In this document: piece by piece, positions 1 to 8,838 of the stretch | How positions within the stretch are numbered: the first letter of the stretch is position 1 | Layout of the letters: every line of letters begins with the position of its first letter | Assembly: GCF_900167455.1 (NCBI RefSeq) | Contig: NZ_FUWJ01000002.1 | Span: forward strand, 237,584 to 301,583 | From: Enhydrobacter aerosaccus | GTDB taxonomy: Bacteria; Pseudomonadota; Alphaproteobacteria; Reyranellales; Reyranellaceae | Direction: 5' to 3' | Length of the DNA stretch: 64,000 bases | Position numbers and translations under genes: made by a program | The notes under the pieces: generated by a model | Seen by the model: only the letters and a program-made list of their open reading frames with translations | The model's database searches: none | Told to the model about the DNA's origin: nothing

Positions 1-194
1 TACGGCTGCTCGCGCGCGAAAGAGAGGGCGTAACCCTCGTGCCCCCGATCGTCGTCCGCGATGAGCTGAAGACGGGCATTCTCGTCGAGCACTGCCGGAT
101 ACCGGAGGTTACGGAGACCTTCTACGCGATCGTGCAGAAGCGGCGATTTCCCAATCGGCTTCTCACCGAGCTTCTTTCGGCGAGGAAAGTCTAG
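1..194 (+). CDS. LysR-family transcriptional regulator, C-terminal end (NhaR-like), partial
   Basis: The reading frame is open from base 3 to a TAG at 192-194, and the gene begins before the window. The visible 63 residues include VPPIVVRDEL and HCRIPEVTETFYAIVQKRR. These resemble the end of the LysR effector-binding domain, particularly NhaR-type regulators, whose C-terminus carries a similar 'V.E.FYAI...RR' segment. The DNA-binding half is not visible, so the subfamily and target cannot be settled. The next gene is on the opposite strand. The LysR assignment is fair; NhaR specifically is a guess. Confidence 0.6.
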   Translation, partial: RLLAREREGVTLVPPIVVRDELKTGILVEHCRIPEVTETFYAIVQKRRFPNRLLTELLSARKV

Positions 195-237
195 CCAGCG
201 ACCGGTCCCTGCTTGCCGGATGGGAAGCGACGCGGTC

Positions 238-624
238 CTACGGCGCCGGCGGCGCGCTCGCCACCTGTCGCTCAAGCCATCGCCTGGCGTCGTCGATGTC
301 GTAAAAGATGGCAAAGGCGCGCGGTATGATGGCGAGACGCCGAAGCGTGGCATCGTCCGGAGCGGCCTTCGGTGCGACCACGAGGGCCACGGGGCCGAGC
401 GGTGCCGTGCTGGCATAACCGGCAGCCATGCCGGTGTAGCTCATGAGCTCGCTTTCGGTGAGGGCGCTGCTGCCGCGACGTGTGTCGAAAAGCTTGCCGT
501 ACGGAATGGCTCCCTCGGCGCTCAGGGCAGCGATGAAGCCCTCGAGGTCGCGATAGGCCACCTGCCCTTCCAGGGTCGCGATCACAAGACGGTCAGGATG
601 AAGGACTTCCCAGGTCAACGGCAT
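238..624 (-). CDS. hypothetical protein, STAS/SpoIIAA-like fold suspected
   Basis: A 128-residue protein beginning MPLTWEVLHPDRLVIATLEGQV. The pattern of beta-strand, 'ledr' loop and helix (YRDLEGFIAALSAEG, then KLFDTRR) is reminiscent of short STAS/SpoIIAA-like proteins common in Bradyrhizobium-type genomes, but no catalytic motif is visible. The frame stays open upstream to a GTG at 717, which overlaps the stop of the preceding minus-strand gene as GTGA. That would add 31 residues and couple translation. I prefer the ATG at 624 because the fold appears to start there, but the overlap keeps the longer form possible. Function unknown. Confidence 0.6.
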   Translation of the reverse strand: MPLTWEVLHPDRLVIATLEGQVAYRDLEGFIAALSAEGAIPYGKLFDTRRGSSALTESELMSYTGMAAGYASTAPLGPVALVVAPKAAPDDATLRRLAIIPRAFAIFYDIDDARRWLERQVASAPPAP

Positions 625-713
625 CGTTTCACTGTGACATCCATATCGAACCGATAGCAACGCCGTTGCACAAATTATGCAGTTGTCCGCGACCGCGGCA
701 CCTTGTTGGGTAT

Positions 714-980
714 TCACTCAGGGCAGAGAGGCCGGTCTCCTGCGTCCGGCAGGACAATCTCCCCCCGTATCAGCCGCTCGTGGATGGCCCTGCAGGCCGC
801 CCCGAAGGGATCCTCCGTCCCCGCGCGCCACGCCTTGACGGCATCGTCGATCATGAGCCGTGCGCCCAGCGCCAACTGGCGCCCCTGTTCGCACAACCAG
901 AATTCCCAAGCCTCGTCCACGGCAAGAACGCAGACCTTCAGCGCGCGGTCCTGATGCTTGAGATCGAAACGGCGTCCCAT
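714..980 (-). CDS. small hypothetical protein
   Basis: An 88-residue protein (MGRRFDLKHQDRALKVCVL...). It is soluble by appearance, with the internal motif DEAWEFWLCEQGRQLALGA. The ATG at 980 follows a purine-rich GTGGGGA stretch, which decides the start. The frame extends further upstream to 1010 without a better ribosome site. Its TGA overlaps a GTG of the downstream hypothetical gene by 4 bases, suggesting that the two small genes form one operon. I do not recognise the family. Confidence 0.5.
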   Translation of the reverse strand: MGRRFDLKHQDRALKVCVLAVDEAWEFWLCEQGRQLALGARLMIDDAVKAWRAGTEDPFGAACRAIHERLIRGEIVLPDAGDRPLCPE

Positions 981-1241
981 GAGTCCCCACTCTCCCCTTG
1001 CGCAAAGCAACGCGGGATGGCGGACGCAGTTCCTCTCGCTTGCAGTCCGAGGCGAGAAGCGTTGCCGGAATGAGGAACAGCGGCGCGAGGAGGGAGATAT
1101 CGAGAACGAGTCGCAACGACGTGCGTCTTAGGCACATTTCATATTTCGCGCCTGCTATCGCCGCTCGAACGCCAAATTGTCGCGCATAGTTCCCCGCGCC
1201 GACCGTCGGGAAGCCGTCGGCAAAGCGGGGGCTTTTGAGAA

Positions 1242-1442
1242 ATGCGTCAGCTCTACTTCACCGGGATCGCCTTTGCCCTGGGCGCCGTCTTGACCTGGGC
1301 GGCAGCAACCGCCCTGGAACAGTACCAGCTACGTCCGCACCCGGTCGGTGATACGGCGCGCGTCGCGATGGACACGCCGACCGACACCCCCATTTCCCAA
1401 GGTTCGATGTTCGTCCATCCCGTGTCAGGATCGACGTTCTGA
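1242..1442 (+). CDS. small exported or membrane-anchored hypothetical protein
   Basis: A 66-residue protein. Residues 5-25 (YFTGIAFALGAVLTWAAAT) form a single hydrophobic segment, so it is either a signal peptide or an N-terminal anchor with a short polar tail (QLRPHPVGDTARVAMDTP). No known domain. The stop codon TGA lies at the first base of a perfect 15-base tandem duplication, so a second in-frame TGA follows 15 bases later. It precedes the RND adaptor by about 260 bases and may be unrelated to it. Coding potential is plausible, not proven. Confidence 0.45.
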   Translation: MRQLYFTGIAFALGAVLTWAAATALEQYQLRPHPVGDTARVAMDTPTDTPISQGSMFVHPVSGSTF

Positions 1443-1469
1443 CTGTATTCTGGCTGACTGTATTCTGGC
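1440..1469. repeat. perfect 15-base tandem duplication across a stop codon
   Basis: The unit TGACTGTATTCTGGC occurs at 1440-1454 and again at 1455-1469, with no mismatch. The first copy begins with the TGA stop of the small upstream gene, and because the unit is 15 long the second TGA is in the same frame. The 3' flank to 1703 shows no convincing gene or terminator. Confidence 0.85.
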
Positions 1470-1703
1470 TGGCTGTTCTTGGCGGCCTGGGGCCGGCTGC
1501 GGACCCGGCCGGCACGGTCGGGAGCTCGGGCTCACAGGCTTGTGAAAATCCGGCTCGGCACTACTGGCCGGGTGCATCGCGAACGCCGGGAATTGACGAT
1601 AGACTGGAACAAGTCTTGCGTCGCTCGACTGGGGCAGGGAGCGACGGGACCGGCGCAATCCGGTCCGGTTGAGTGTGCGCCGGTGGCGCGAAGGGGCTTT
1701 GGA

Positions 1704-2882
1704 ATGGCGGGTGTTAGGAGATCGTCCGGGATCGCTGTCGTGGCAACGATCCTGATCGTGGCGGCTGCAGGCTATTTCGTTCTCGAGCAGGTCGGCCAGG
1801 ACAAGGCCAAGGCCGCAGCGGCGGCTTCGCCGACGTCCGGCCCGACGGTGCCCGTTACCGTGGCGCTGGCCGAGAATAAGGACGTGCCGATCATGATCCG
1901 CGGCCTGGGCACGGTCCAGGCGTTCAAGACAGTCGCCGTAAAGGCGCGGGTCGACGGGCAGATCGTGAAGATCTCCTTCAACGAAGGCCAGGAGGTGAAG
2001 GCCGGCGATCCGCTGTTCCAGATCGATCCCCGTCCCTTCCAGGCGGCGCTGGAGCAAGCCAAGGCCGCCAAGCAGCGCGACGAGGCTCAGCTCTCGGGAG
2101 CCCAGCTCGATCTCGACCGGTACGGCAAGCTGATCGGCTCCGGGTTCCAGTCGCGGCAGAGCTACGACCAGCAGAAGACCACCGTCGACAGCCTGAAGGC
2201 CTCGATTACCGCCGACCAGGCGGCGATCGACAATGCCGAGCTCAACCTGACCTATGCCGACATCCGCGCGCCGATTTCGGGGCGCACCGGACAGCGCATG
2301 GTCGATCTCGGCAACCTGATCCAGGCCGGCCAGAGCACGACGCTGGTGATCATCAACCAGATCAAGCCGATCTACGTCAATTTCACCATTCCCCAATACG
2401 CCAACCACCACTTGCGCAAGCGGCAGTCGAATACGCCGCTCCCCGTCTTCGCCTACAGCGCCGACGACAAGATGAAGCTGGCTGAGGGCCAGATCAGCCT
2501 GATCGACAACCAGATCGATACGGCGACCGGCACGCTGCGCCTCAAGGGCGAGTTCGCCAATACCGACGAGAGCCTGTGGCCGGGCGAATTCGTCAACGTG
2601 CGGCTCGAGGTCGGCATGCACAAGGATGCCGTCACGGTGCCGCAGCGTGCGGTGATGCAGGGCGCCAATGGCTACTACGCCTTCGTCATCAAGCCCGACA
2701 ACACTGCCGAGCATCGCGCCATCGAGGTCGAGATGAACCAGGATGGCATGTCGGTGATCGCCAAGGGTATCAACGTAGGAGAGAAGGTCGTGGTCGACGG
2801 CCAGTACCGGCTGACCAACGGGTCGCGGGTCCGCATCGACCAGCCTACAGCCGCCGCCCCCGCCGCCGACAAGGCCGGTTGA
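1704..2882 (+). CDS. RND efflux periplasmic adaptor (membrane fusion protein, MdtA/AcrA type)
   Basis: A 392-residue adaptor that bridges an inner-membrane RND pump and an outer-membrane channel. The N-terminal hydrophobic segment (SGIAVVATILIVAAAGYFV) anchors or exports it. Then come the lipoyl-like half (VKARVDGQIVKISFNEGQEVKAG), a coiled-coil hairpin (about residues 115-180), the second lipoyl half (IRAPISGRTGQRMVDLGNLIQAG), a beta-barrel and a membrane-proximal domain. The frame is open upstream to 1479, but the ATG at 1704 has an AAGGGG site 8-13 bases before it and gives the normal family length. The pump gene follows 7 bases after the stop. No outer-membrane channel gene is in this operon. 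Confidence 0.92.
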   Translation: MAGVRRSSGIAVVATILIVAAAGYFVLEQVGQDKAKAAAAASPTSGPTVPVTVALAENKDVPIMIRGLGTVQAFKTVAVKARVDGQIVKISFNEGQEVKAGDPLFQIDPRPFQAALEQAKAAKQRDEAQLSGAQLDLDRYGKLIGSGFQSRQSYDQQKTTVDSLKASITADQAAIDNAELNLTYADIRAPISGRTGQRMVDLGNLIQAGQSTTLVIINQIKPIYVNFTIPQYANHHLRKRQSNTPLPVFAYSADDKMKLAEGQISLIDNQIDTATGTLRLKGEFANTDESLWPGEFVNVRLEVGMHKDAVTVPQRAVMQGANGYYAFVIKPDNTAEHRAIEVEMNQDGMSVIAKGINVGEKVVVDGQYRLTNGSRVRIDQPTAAAPAADKAG

Positions 2883-2889
2883 TCGCCCG

Positions 2890-5800
2890 ATGAATATCTC
2901 CGAGACCTACATCCGGCGGCCGATCGCCACCTCCTTGATGATGCTCGGCCTCCTGGTGTTCGGGGCCGCGACCTACAATCTCCTGCCCGTCTCGGCGCTG
3001 CCCAACGTCGATTTCCCGACCATCACGGTCACCGCCAGCCTGCCCGGCGCCAGCCCCGAGACCATGGCCTCGTCGGTGGCGACGCCGCTCGAACAGCAGT
3101 TCGCCGCCATTCCCGGCCTCGCCTCGATGAGCTCGACCAGCGGTCTTGGCAGCACCTCGATCACCTTGCAGTTCGACCTCAACCGCAAGATCGACGGCGC
3201 GGCGACCGACGTGCAGACCGCCATCAACGCCGCCAGCGGCCTGCTGCCCAAGGACCTGCCCAATCCACCGACATACCGCAAGGTCAACCCGGCCGACCGC
3301 GCGGTCCTGATCTACGCCGTCTATTCCGAGGATCTTCCGCCCTACAAGGTCGACGACTACGCCTACGTGCTGCTGGCGCAGAAGCTCTCCGCCGTGCCGG
3401 GCGTGTCGCAGGTGCTGGTGGCCGGCCAGCAGGACTACGCCGTGCGCATCCAGGCGAACCCGGTGGCTCTGGCCTCGCGCGGCATCTCGCTGGAGGATGT
3501 CAGGACCGCGATCACCAATTCGACGCTCAACCTGGCGAAGGGCAATCTGGAGAACGACAACCTCTCCATCATGCTCGACACCAACGACCAGCTGTTCCAG
3601 GCGTCGGCGTACAACAACATCATCGTCGCCTATCGTAACGGCGCCCCGGTCCGCTTGCGCGACATCGGCGACGTGGTCGATGGCATCAAGTCGCCGCGTG
3701 CCGGCGCCTGGTTCAACGGCAAGCGGGCCGAGCTGCTCCTCATCTTCCGCCAGCCGGGCGCCAACACGGTCGAGATCGTCGACCGGATCAAGGGGATGAT
3801 GCCGCGCCTGCTGGCCTCGGTGCCGCAGTCAGTGCATGTCGACCTGGTATCCGACCGATCGCAGTCGATCCGCGACTCCGTGGAGGACGTGCAGTTCACC
3901 TTGATCCTGACCATCGGCCTGGTCGTCCTGGTCATCTTCATCTTCCTGCGCCACCTGTGGGCGACGATCATCCCGAGCATCACCGTGCCGCTCGCCATCG
4001 TCGGCACCTTCGGCATCATGTATGTGTGCGACTACAGCATCGACAATCTGTCGCTGATGGGCCTCACCATCGCGGTGGGCTTCGTGGTCGACGATGCGAT
4101 CGTGATGATCGAGAACATCGTGCGCTATATCGAGGAAGGGGAACGGCCATTCGAGGCTGCCCTCAAAGGCGCCGGGCAGATCGGCTTCACGATCATCTCG
4201 ATCACTTTCTCCCTGATCGCGGTGTTCATCCCGCTGCTGTTCATGGGCGGTATCGTCGGACGCCTGTTCCGCGAGTTCGCCGTCGTCGTCACCGTGGCGA
4301 TCTGCATGTCGGCCTTCGTGTCGCTGACGCTCACGCCAGTGATGTGCGCGCAGTTCCTGAAGCGGCACACGAACCACAAGCGCGGCCGCCTGGACCAGCT
4401 CTGCGAGGACATATTCGAAGGCTGGGTCCGGCTCTATGACCGTGGCCTGCAATGGGTGTTTCGGCATCAGTTCATCACCCTGATGTCGACCTTCGCGCTC
4501 GTGGGGCTGACCGGATACCTCTACGCGGTGATCCCCAAGGGCTTCTTCCCGGAACAGGATACAGGCTTCATCTTCGGCCAGGCCGAGGCGCGACAGGATA
4601 TCTCCTTCTACGCCATGGCCGAGATCCAGAAGAAGATCGCGGCCATCGTCCAGCAGGATCCCGCCGTCTCGGGCGTCGTCGGCTTCGTCGGAGCCACCGG
4701 CGGCAACGCGTCGGAGAACACGGCGCGCATGTTCATCCAGCTCAAGCCCTTCGCGGACCGGCCCGGCTCGTCGGCGCAGAAGGTGATCCAGCGACTGCGC
4801 CCGAAGGTGGCGCAGGTGCCAGGCGTCAAGTTCTTCATGCAGGCCGGCCAGGATATCAGCGTCGGCGGCCGTCTCAGCAAGACCGAGTTCCAGTACACGA
4901 TCACCTCGACCGACTCCGAGGAGCTCAATCACTGGGCGCCGATCATCGAGGAGCGCATGGCGAAGCTGCCCGGCCTCCAGGACGTGACGTCTGACCAGCA
5001 GATCGCCTCTCCCCACATCGCCATCGAGGTCGATCGCGATTCGGCCTATCGCCTGGGCATCACGCTGGCCCAGATCGACCAGACGCTCTACGACGCCTTC
5101 GGCCAACGCCAGATCGCCACGATCTACAGCTCGGCGACGCAATACAAGGTCGTGCTCGAAGTCCAGCCCCAGTTCCAGAACGATCCCTCGGCGCTGTCAC
5201 AGATCTACGTCACGGGCATGGGCGGCGTGCAGATCCCGTTGAGCGCCGTCGCTCACTTCTCAAACCGGATCGCACCGCTCACGGTCAACCATCAGGGTCA
5301 GTTCCCGGCCGTGACCATCTCGTTCAATCTCGCGCCGGGCGTGGCGCTGGGCGAGGCGGTGGAGAAGATCCAGGCGCTGCAGACCGAGCTCAAGACGCCG
5401 ATCACCCTGGACGGCTCGTTCCAGGGAACGGCGCAGGCGTTCCAGTCGTCGCTGGCGTCGACGCCGCTCTTGATCGCGGCCGCCATCCTCGCCGTCTATA
5501 TCGTGCTGGGCATGCTCTACGAGAGCTACGTCCATCCCGTCACGATCCTCTCGGCGCTGCCGTCCGCCGGCGTCGGCGCGCTGCTCATGCTCATGCTGTT
5601 CGGCTATGACCTCAGCGTCATCGCCCTGATCGGCATCATCCTGCTGATCGGCATCGTGAAGAAGAACGCGATCATGATGATCGACTTCGCCCAGGAGGCG
5701 GAGCGGGAGAACGGCAAGACCCCGATGGAAGCGATCCACGAGGCCTGCCTGCTGCGCTTCCGGCCGATCATGATGACGACCTTCGCCGCGATCGGTGGCG

Positions 5801-6048
5801 GCCTGCCGCTGGCGATCGGCCAGGGTGCCGGCTCCGAGCTGCGGCGGCCGCTGGGCATCGCCATCGTCGGCGGCCTGCTGGTGTCGCAATGGCTGACGCT
5901 CTACACGACGCCTGTCATCTATCTCTACTTCGACAGGTTCGGGCATTGGCTGAGCGGCAAGAAGCGCCGCCCCACCGGCGAGATGCCCGCTACCATTCCC
6001 GCCATCTCCGAGAGTCCGGCTGAGGCCGATACGCGTGCGGCCGACTGA
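2890..6048 (+). CDS. RND (HAE1) multidrug efflux pump permease, MdtB/MdtC-like
   Basis: A 1052-residue proton-driven pump of the inner membrane, full length for the family. It starts with the typical MNISETYIRRPIATSLMM and has twelve expected membrane segments and two large periplasmic loops. The TM4 proton-relay pair is visible as D401-D402 (GFVVDDAIVMIEN), and the TM10 lysine pair as K924-K925 (GIVKKNAIMMIDFA). VATPLEQQF and PADRAVLIYAV fit MdtBC-type pumps better than AcrB. It is the only pump subunit in this operon, so it presumably works as a homotrimer. Substrates cannot be read from sequence. Confidence 0.95.
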   Translation: MNISETYIRRPIATSLMMLGLLVFGAATYNLLPVSALPNVDFPTITVTASLPGASPETMASSVATPLEQQFAAIPGLASMSSTSGLGSTSITLQFDLNRKIDGAATDVQTAINAASGLLPKDLPNPPTYRKVNPADRAVLIYAVYSEDLPPYKVDDYAYVLLAQKLSAVPGVSQVLVAGQQDYAVRIQANPVALASRGISLEDVRTAITNSTLNLAKGNLENDNLSIMLDTNDQLFQASAYNNIIVAYRNGAPVRLRDIGDVVDGIKSPRAGAWFNGKRAELLLIFRQPGANTVEIVDRIKGMMPRLLASVPQSVHVDLVSDRSQSIRDSVEDVQFTLILTIGLVVLVIFIFLRHLWATIIPSITVPLAIVGTFGIMYVCDYSIDNLSLMGLTIAVGFVVDDAIVMIENIVRYIEEGERPFEAALKGAGQIGFTIISITFSLIAVFIPLLFMGGIVGRLFREFAVVVTVAICMSAFVSLTLTPVMCAQFLKRHTNHKRGRLDQLCEDIFEGWVRLYDRGLQWVFRHQFITLMSTFALVGLTGYLYAVIPKGFFPEQDTGFIFGQAEARQDISFYAMAEIQKKIAAIVQQDPAVSGVVGFVGATGGNASENTARMFIQLKPFADRPGSSAQKVIQRLRPKVAQVPGVKFFMQAGQDISVGGRLSKTEFQYTITSTDSEELNHWAPIIEERMAKLPGLQDVTSDQQIASPHIAIEVDRDSAYRLGITLAQIDQTLYDAFGQRQIATIYSSATQYKVVLEVQPQFQNDPSALSQIYVTGMGGVQIPLSAVAHFSNRIAPLTVNHQGQFPAVTISFNLAPGVALGEAVEKIQALQTELKTPITLDGSFQGTAQAFQSSLASTPLLIAAAILAVYIVLGMLYESYVHPVTILSALPSAGVGALLMLMLFGYDLSVIALIGIILLIGIVKKNAIMMIDFAQEAERENGKTPMEAIHEACLLRFRPIMMTTFAAIGGGLPLAIGQGAGSELRRPLGIAIVGGLLVSQWLTLYTTPVIYLYFDRFGHWLSGKKRRPTGEMPATIPAISESPAEADTRAAD

Positions 6049-6059
6049 TCGGAAGCCTC

Positions 6060-6299
6060 ATGAGCGACAGTCGGTACGAAAGGGAAGAGTACCTGGAACA
6101 GGACGACGAAGAGGCCGAGCGGGCCCGGCGCAACAAGAGCCTGGTCGCCCTCCTTGTGCTGGCGGTCCTGGTGATCATCGGCATCGTCGTGGTCGAACGA
6201 CTGCGCGACGTGTCGAAGCTTCAGGATTGCCTGATGACCCGCGCCACCAACTGCAATGACATGGTGGAGCCGCCCAAGCCGGTCGGCGGCACCCGTTGA
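6060..6299 (+). CDS. small single-pass membrane protein of the RND operon
   Basis: A 79-residue protein. The N-terminus is strongly acidic and charged (YEREEYLEQDDEEAERARRNK), followed by one membrane helix (SLVALLVLAVLVIIGIVVVE, about residues 27-46) and a short C-terminal part with two cysteines (LQDCLMTRATNC). By the positive-inside rule (RARRNK before the helix) the acidic tail is cytoplasmic. It starts 11 bases after the pump stop codon, so it is probably co-transcribed. No known family. Its stop abuts the stop of the convergent livM gene with no gap (TGATCA). Confidence 0.7.
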   Translation: MSDSRYEREEYLEQDDEEAERARRNKSLVALLVLAVLVIIGIVVVERLRDVSKLQDCLMTRATNCNDMVEPPKPVGGTR

Positions 6300-7232
6300 T
6301 CAGGTCGCGCGCCGGCGCTTCCACCAGTCGTTGAGCTCGCCCAGCAGGCCTTTGCGGAAGGCCATGACGATCACCACGAAGATCGCGCCCTGGATCACCA
6401 GGACGAACTCGCCGGTGAAGGCGAGATAGTTCTGCATCGCCACGATGAGGAAGGCACCGATCACCGGGCCGAAGATGGTGCCAAGCCCGCCCACCAGCGC
6501 CATCAGCACGACCTCGCCGGAGACGCCGGCGCTGACATCCGTCAGCGTGGCGAACTGCAGCACCAGCGCCTTCATAGATCCGGCCAGGCCGGCCAGCGCC
6601 GCCGACAGCACGAAGGCCAGCAGCTTGTAGCGGTCCGCTTCATAGCCGAGCGACACCGCGCGCTGCTCGTTGTCGCGGATCGCCTTCAGCACCTGGCCGA
6701 ACGGCGAGTGGATGGTGCGCTGGATCACGCCGAAGCCGAACAGGAAGATCACCAGCACCACGTAATAGAGCGTGCGATCGTTCTCGATCGGGATCAGACC
6801 GCCCAGCAGCGCGCGTCGCGGAATGCCCTGCAGCCCGTCCTCGCCGCCAGTAAACGGCGCCTGGACGCAAATGAAATAGACCATCTGCGCGAAGGCGAGC
6901 GTGATCATGGCGAAGTAGATGCCCTGACGGCGGATCGCCAGGGCGCCGGTAACCAGCCCCAGCAGCGCCGCGCCGGCCACGCCGGCCAGCAGGCCGATCT
7001 CGGGCGCGAGGCCCATCGTCTTGACCACATAGCCGAAGAAATAGCCGCCCATGCCGAAGAACATGGCATGGCCGAAGCTCATCAGGCCGGCATAGCCCAG
7101 CAGCAGGTTGAAGGCGCAGGCGAACAGCGCGAAGCACAACGCCGTCATCAGGAAGACCGGATAGGCGACCAGCGGCGCGACCAGCGCCAACACGATCAGC
7201 AGGGCGGTGACGAGGGTACGCTGGTTGATCAT
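6300..7232 (-). CDS. livM: branched-chain amino acid-type ABC transporter permease LivM
   Basis: A 310-residue inner-membrane subunit. It carries the LivM family signature (FNLLLGYAGLMSFGHAMFFGMGGYFFGYV), an EAA-type cytoplasmic loop (GYEADRYKLLAFVLSAALAGLAGSM) and several hydrophobic segments. The ATG at 7232 overlaps the TGA of livH (ATGA), so it is the last gene of a livG-F-H-M order on the minus strand. The substrate is probably an amino acid, amide or related small polar solute: Liv-type systems are broad and family membership alone does not identify it. The receptor gene is not in this operon; two candidate receptors lie about 2 kb away on the other strand. Confidence 0.9.
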   Translation of the reverse strand: MINQRTLVTALLIVLALVAPLVAYPVFLMTALCFALFACAFNLLLGYAGLMSFGHAMFFGMGGYFFGYVVKTMGLAPEIGLLAGVAGAALLGLVTGALAIRRQGIYFAMITLAFAQMVYFICVQAPFTGGEDGLQGIPRRALLGGLIPIENDRTLYYVVLVIFLFGFGVIQRTIHSPFGQVLKAIRDNEQRAVSLGYEADRYKLLAFVLSAALAGLAGSMKALVLQFATLTDVSAGVSGEVVLMALVGGLGTIFGPVIGAFLIVAMQNYLAFTGEFVLVIQGAIFVVIVMAFRKGLLGELNDWWKRRRAT

Positions 7233-8110
7233 TTGGTCTGTCCGAACAGGCCGGCGGGCTTCACCAGCAGCACGATCGCCATGACGACGAAGATCACGGT
7301 GTTGGAGGCCGGCGGATAGACGACCTTCGTCAGGCCCTCGATCAGGCCGAGACCGAAGCCGGTCACGATCGAGCCCATGATCGATCCCATGCCGCCGATC
7401 ACGACCACGGCGAACACGACCAGGACGAGATTGGTTCCCATCAGCGCCGAGACCTGCTGGATCGGCGCGGCCAGCACGCCGGCCAGGGCCGCCAGCCCCA
7501 CGCCGAGCCCGTAGGTCAGCGTGATCAGCCGCGGCACGTTGATGCCGAAGGCCCGCACCAAGGTCGGATTCTCCGTCGCCGCGCGCAGATAGGCGCCGAG
7601 CCGCGTCCGTTCGATGCCGTACCAGGTCGCCAGGCAGATCACGAGCGCGGCCAGCACCACGAAGCCGCGATAGGCCGGCAGGAACATGAAGCCGAGATTG
7701 TAGCCGCCAGGAATGGGCGCCGGATAAGGCGCACCCGACGAGCCCCACTTCCACTGGAACAAGCCCTCGATCACCAGCGACAGGCCGAACGTCAGCAGGA
7801 AGCCGTACAGGTGATCGAGATGGTAGATGCGCTTGAGCAGCAGGCGCTCGATCAGCACGCCGAACAGGCCGACGATGAGCGGCGCCAACACCAGCGAGGC
7901 CCAGAACGGGATCGATAGGTTGGTCAGCAACAGCCAGGCGGCGAAGGCGCCCAGCATGTACTGCGCGCCGTGCGTGAAATTGATCACGTTCAGCATGCCG
8001 AAGATCACGGCGAGGCCGAGACTGAGCATGGCGTAGAACGCGCCATTGATCAGGCCGAGCAGGAGCTGGCCGAACAATGCCGGGAGCGGGATACTGAAAA
8101 TGTCGAGCAT
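7229..8110 (-). CDS. livH: branched-chain amino acid-type ABC transporter permease LivH
   Basis: A 293-residue polytopic permease with the LivH hallmarks GLINGAFYAMLSLGLAVIFGMLNVINF near the N-terminus and a conserved loop (RTRLGAYLRAATENPTLVRAFGIN) that contacts the ATPase. It pairs with LivM to form the membrane channel. The start (MLDIFSIP at 8110) lies 8 bases after the livF stop, and the end overlaps livM by four bases. The frame runs open upstream into livF, but those residues are not family-like. Confidence 0.9.
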   Translation of the reverse strand: MLDIFSIPLPALFGQLLLGLINGAFYAMLSLGLAVIFGMLNVINFTHGAQYMLGAFAAWLLLTNLSIPFWASLVLAPLIVGLFGVLIERLLLKRIYHLDHLYGFLLTFGLSLVIEGLFQWKWGSSGAPYPAPIPGGYNLGFMFLPAYRGFVVLAALVICLATWYGIERTRLGAYLRAATENPTLVRAFGINVPRLITLTYGLGVGLAALAGVLAAPIQQVSALMGTNLVLVVFAVVVIGGMGSIMGSIVTGFGLGLIEGLTKVVYPPASNTVIFVVMAIVLLVKPAGLFGQTK

Positions 8111-8118
8111 CGGCGCGA

Positions 8119-8838
8119 TCAGACTCCCAGGTAGGCCTGCAGCTTGCCGACGTTCTTGTCGACGTCCGCGGCCGCGATCATGTCGACCACCCGCCCATCC
8201 TCCATCACGTAGTGACGATCGGCGACGGTGGCGGCGAAGTGGAAATTCTGTTCCACGAGCAGGATAGTGAAACCGCGCTGCTTGAGCTGGCGGATGATCT
8301 CGCCGATCCGCTGCACGATGACCGGAGCGAGCCCTTCGGTCGGCTCGTCGAGCATCAGCAGGTTGGCGCCGGTGCGCAGGATACGGCCGATCGCCAGCAT
8401 TTGCTGCTCGCCGCCCGACAGCTTGGTGCCCTGGCTGCGGCGGCGCTCCTTGAGGTTGGGGAACAGGGTGTAGATCTCGTCGACGCCCATGCCGCCCGGC
8501 TTCACCACCGGCGGCAGCATCAGATTCTCCTCGACATTGAGGCTGGAGAAGATGCCGCGCTCCTCGGGGCAATAGGCGATTCCCAATCGGGCGATGATGT
8601 CGGACGGCTTGCCGACCGTTTCCTGCCCCTCGAATCGCACCGATCCGGAACGCTTGCCGACGATGCCCATGATCGAGCGCAGCGTCGTCGTCTTGCCGAC
8701 GCCGTTGCGGCCGAGCAGCGTCACGAGCTCGCCCCGGCCGATCTCGAAGCCGACGCCATGAAGAATGTGGGACTCGCCGTACCAGGCCTGCAGTCCCTCG
8801 ACTTTGAGCAGGGTTTGCCGCGGGCTCGCGTCAGCCAT
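8119..8838 (-). CDS. livF: Liv-type ABC transporter ATPase LivF
   Basis: A 239-residue cytoplasmic ATPase. Walker A is GRNGVGKTT, the signature LSGGEQQMLAIGR, Walker B LLMLDEPTEGLAP, and the switch histidine lies in LVEQNFHFA. The 'PEERGIFSSLNVEENL' block is typical of LivF. The chosen start (MADASPRQ at 8838) overlaps the end of livG by 8 bases; an alternative ATG at 8853 is possible. It forms a heterodimer with LivG and powers LivHM. Confidence 0.93.
   Translation of the reverse strand: MADASPRQTLLKVEGLQAWYGESHILHGVGFEIGRGELVTLLGRNGVGKTTTLRSIMGIVGKRSGSVRFEGQETVGKPSDIIARLGIAYCPEERGIFSSLNVEENLMLPPVVKPGGMGVDEIYTLFPNLKERRRSQGTKLSGGEQQMLAIGRILRTGANLLMLDEPTEGLAPVIVQRIGEIIRQLKQRGFTILLVEQNFHFAATVADRHYVMEDGRVVDMIAAADVDKNVGKLQAYLGV

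Noticed and set aside
1011..1241. Small open frames on both strands between the hypothetical genes
   Set aside because: No ribosome site, hydrophobic segment or motif; composition is consistent with chance open frames in GC-rich DNA.
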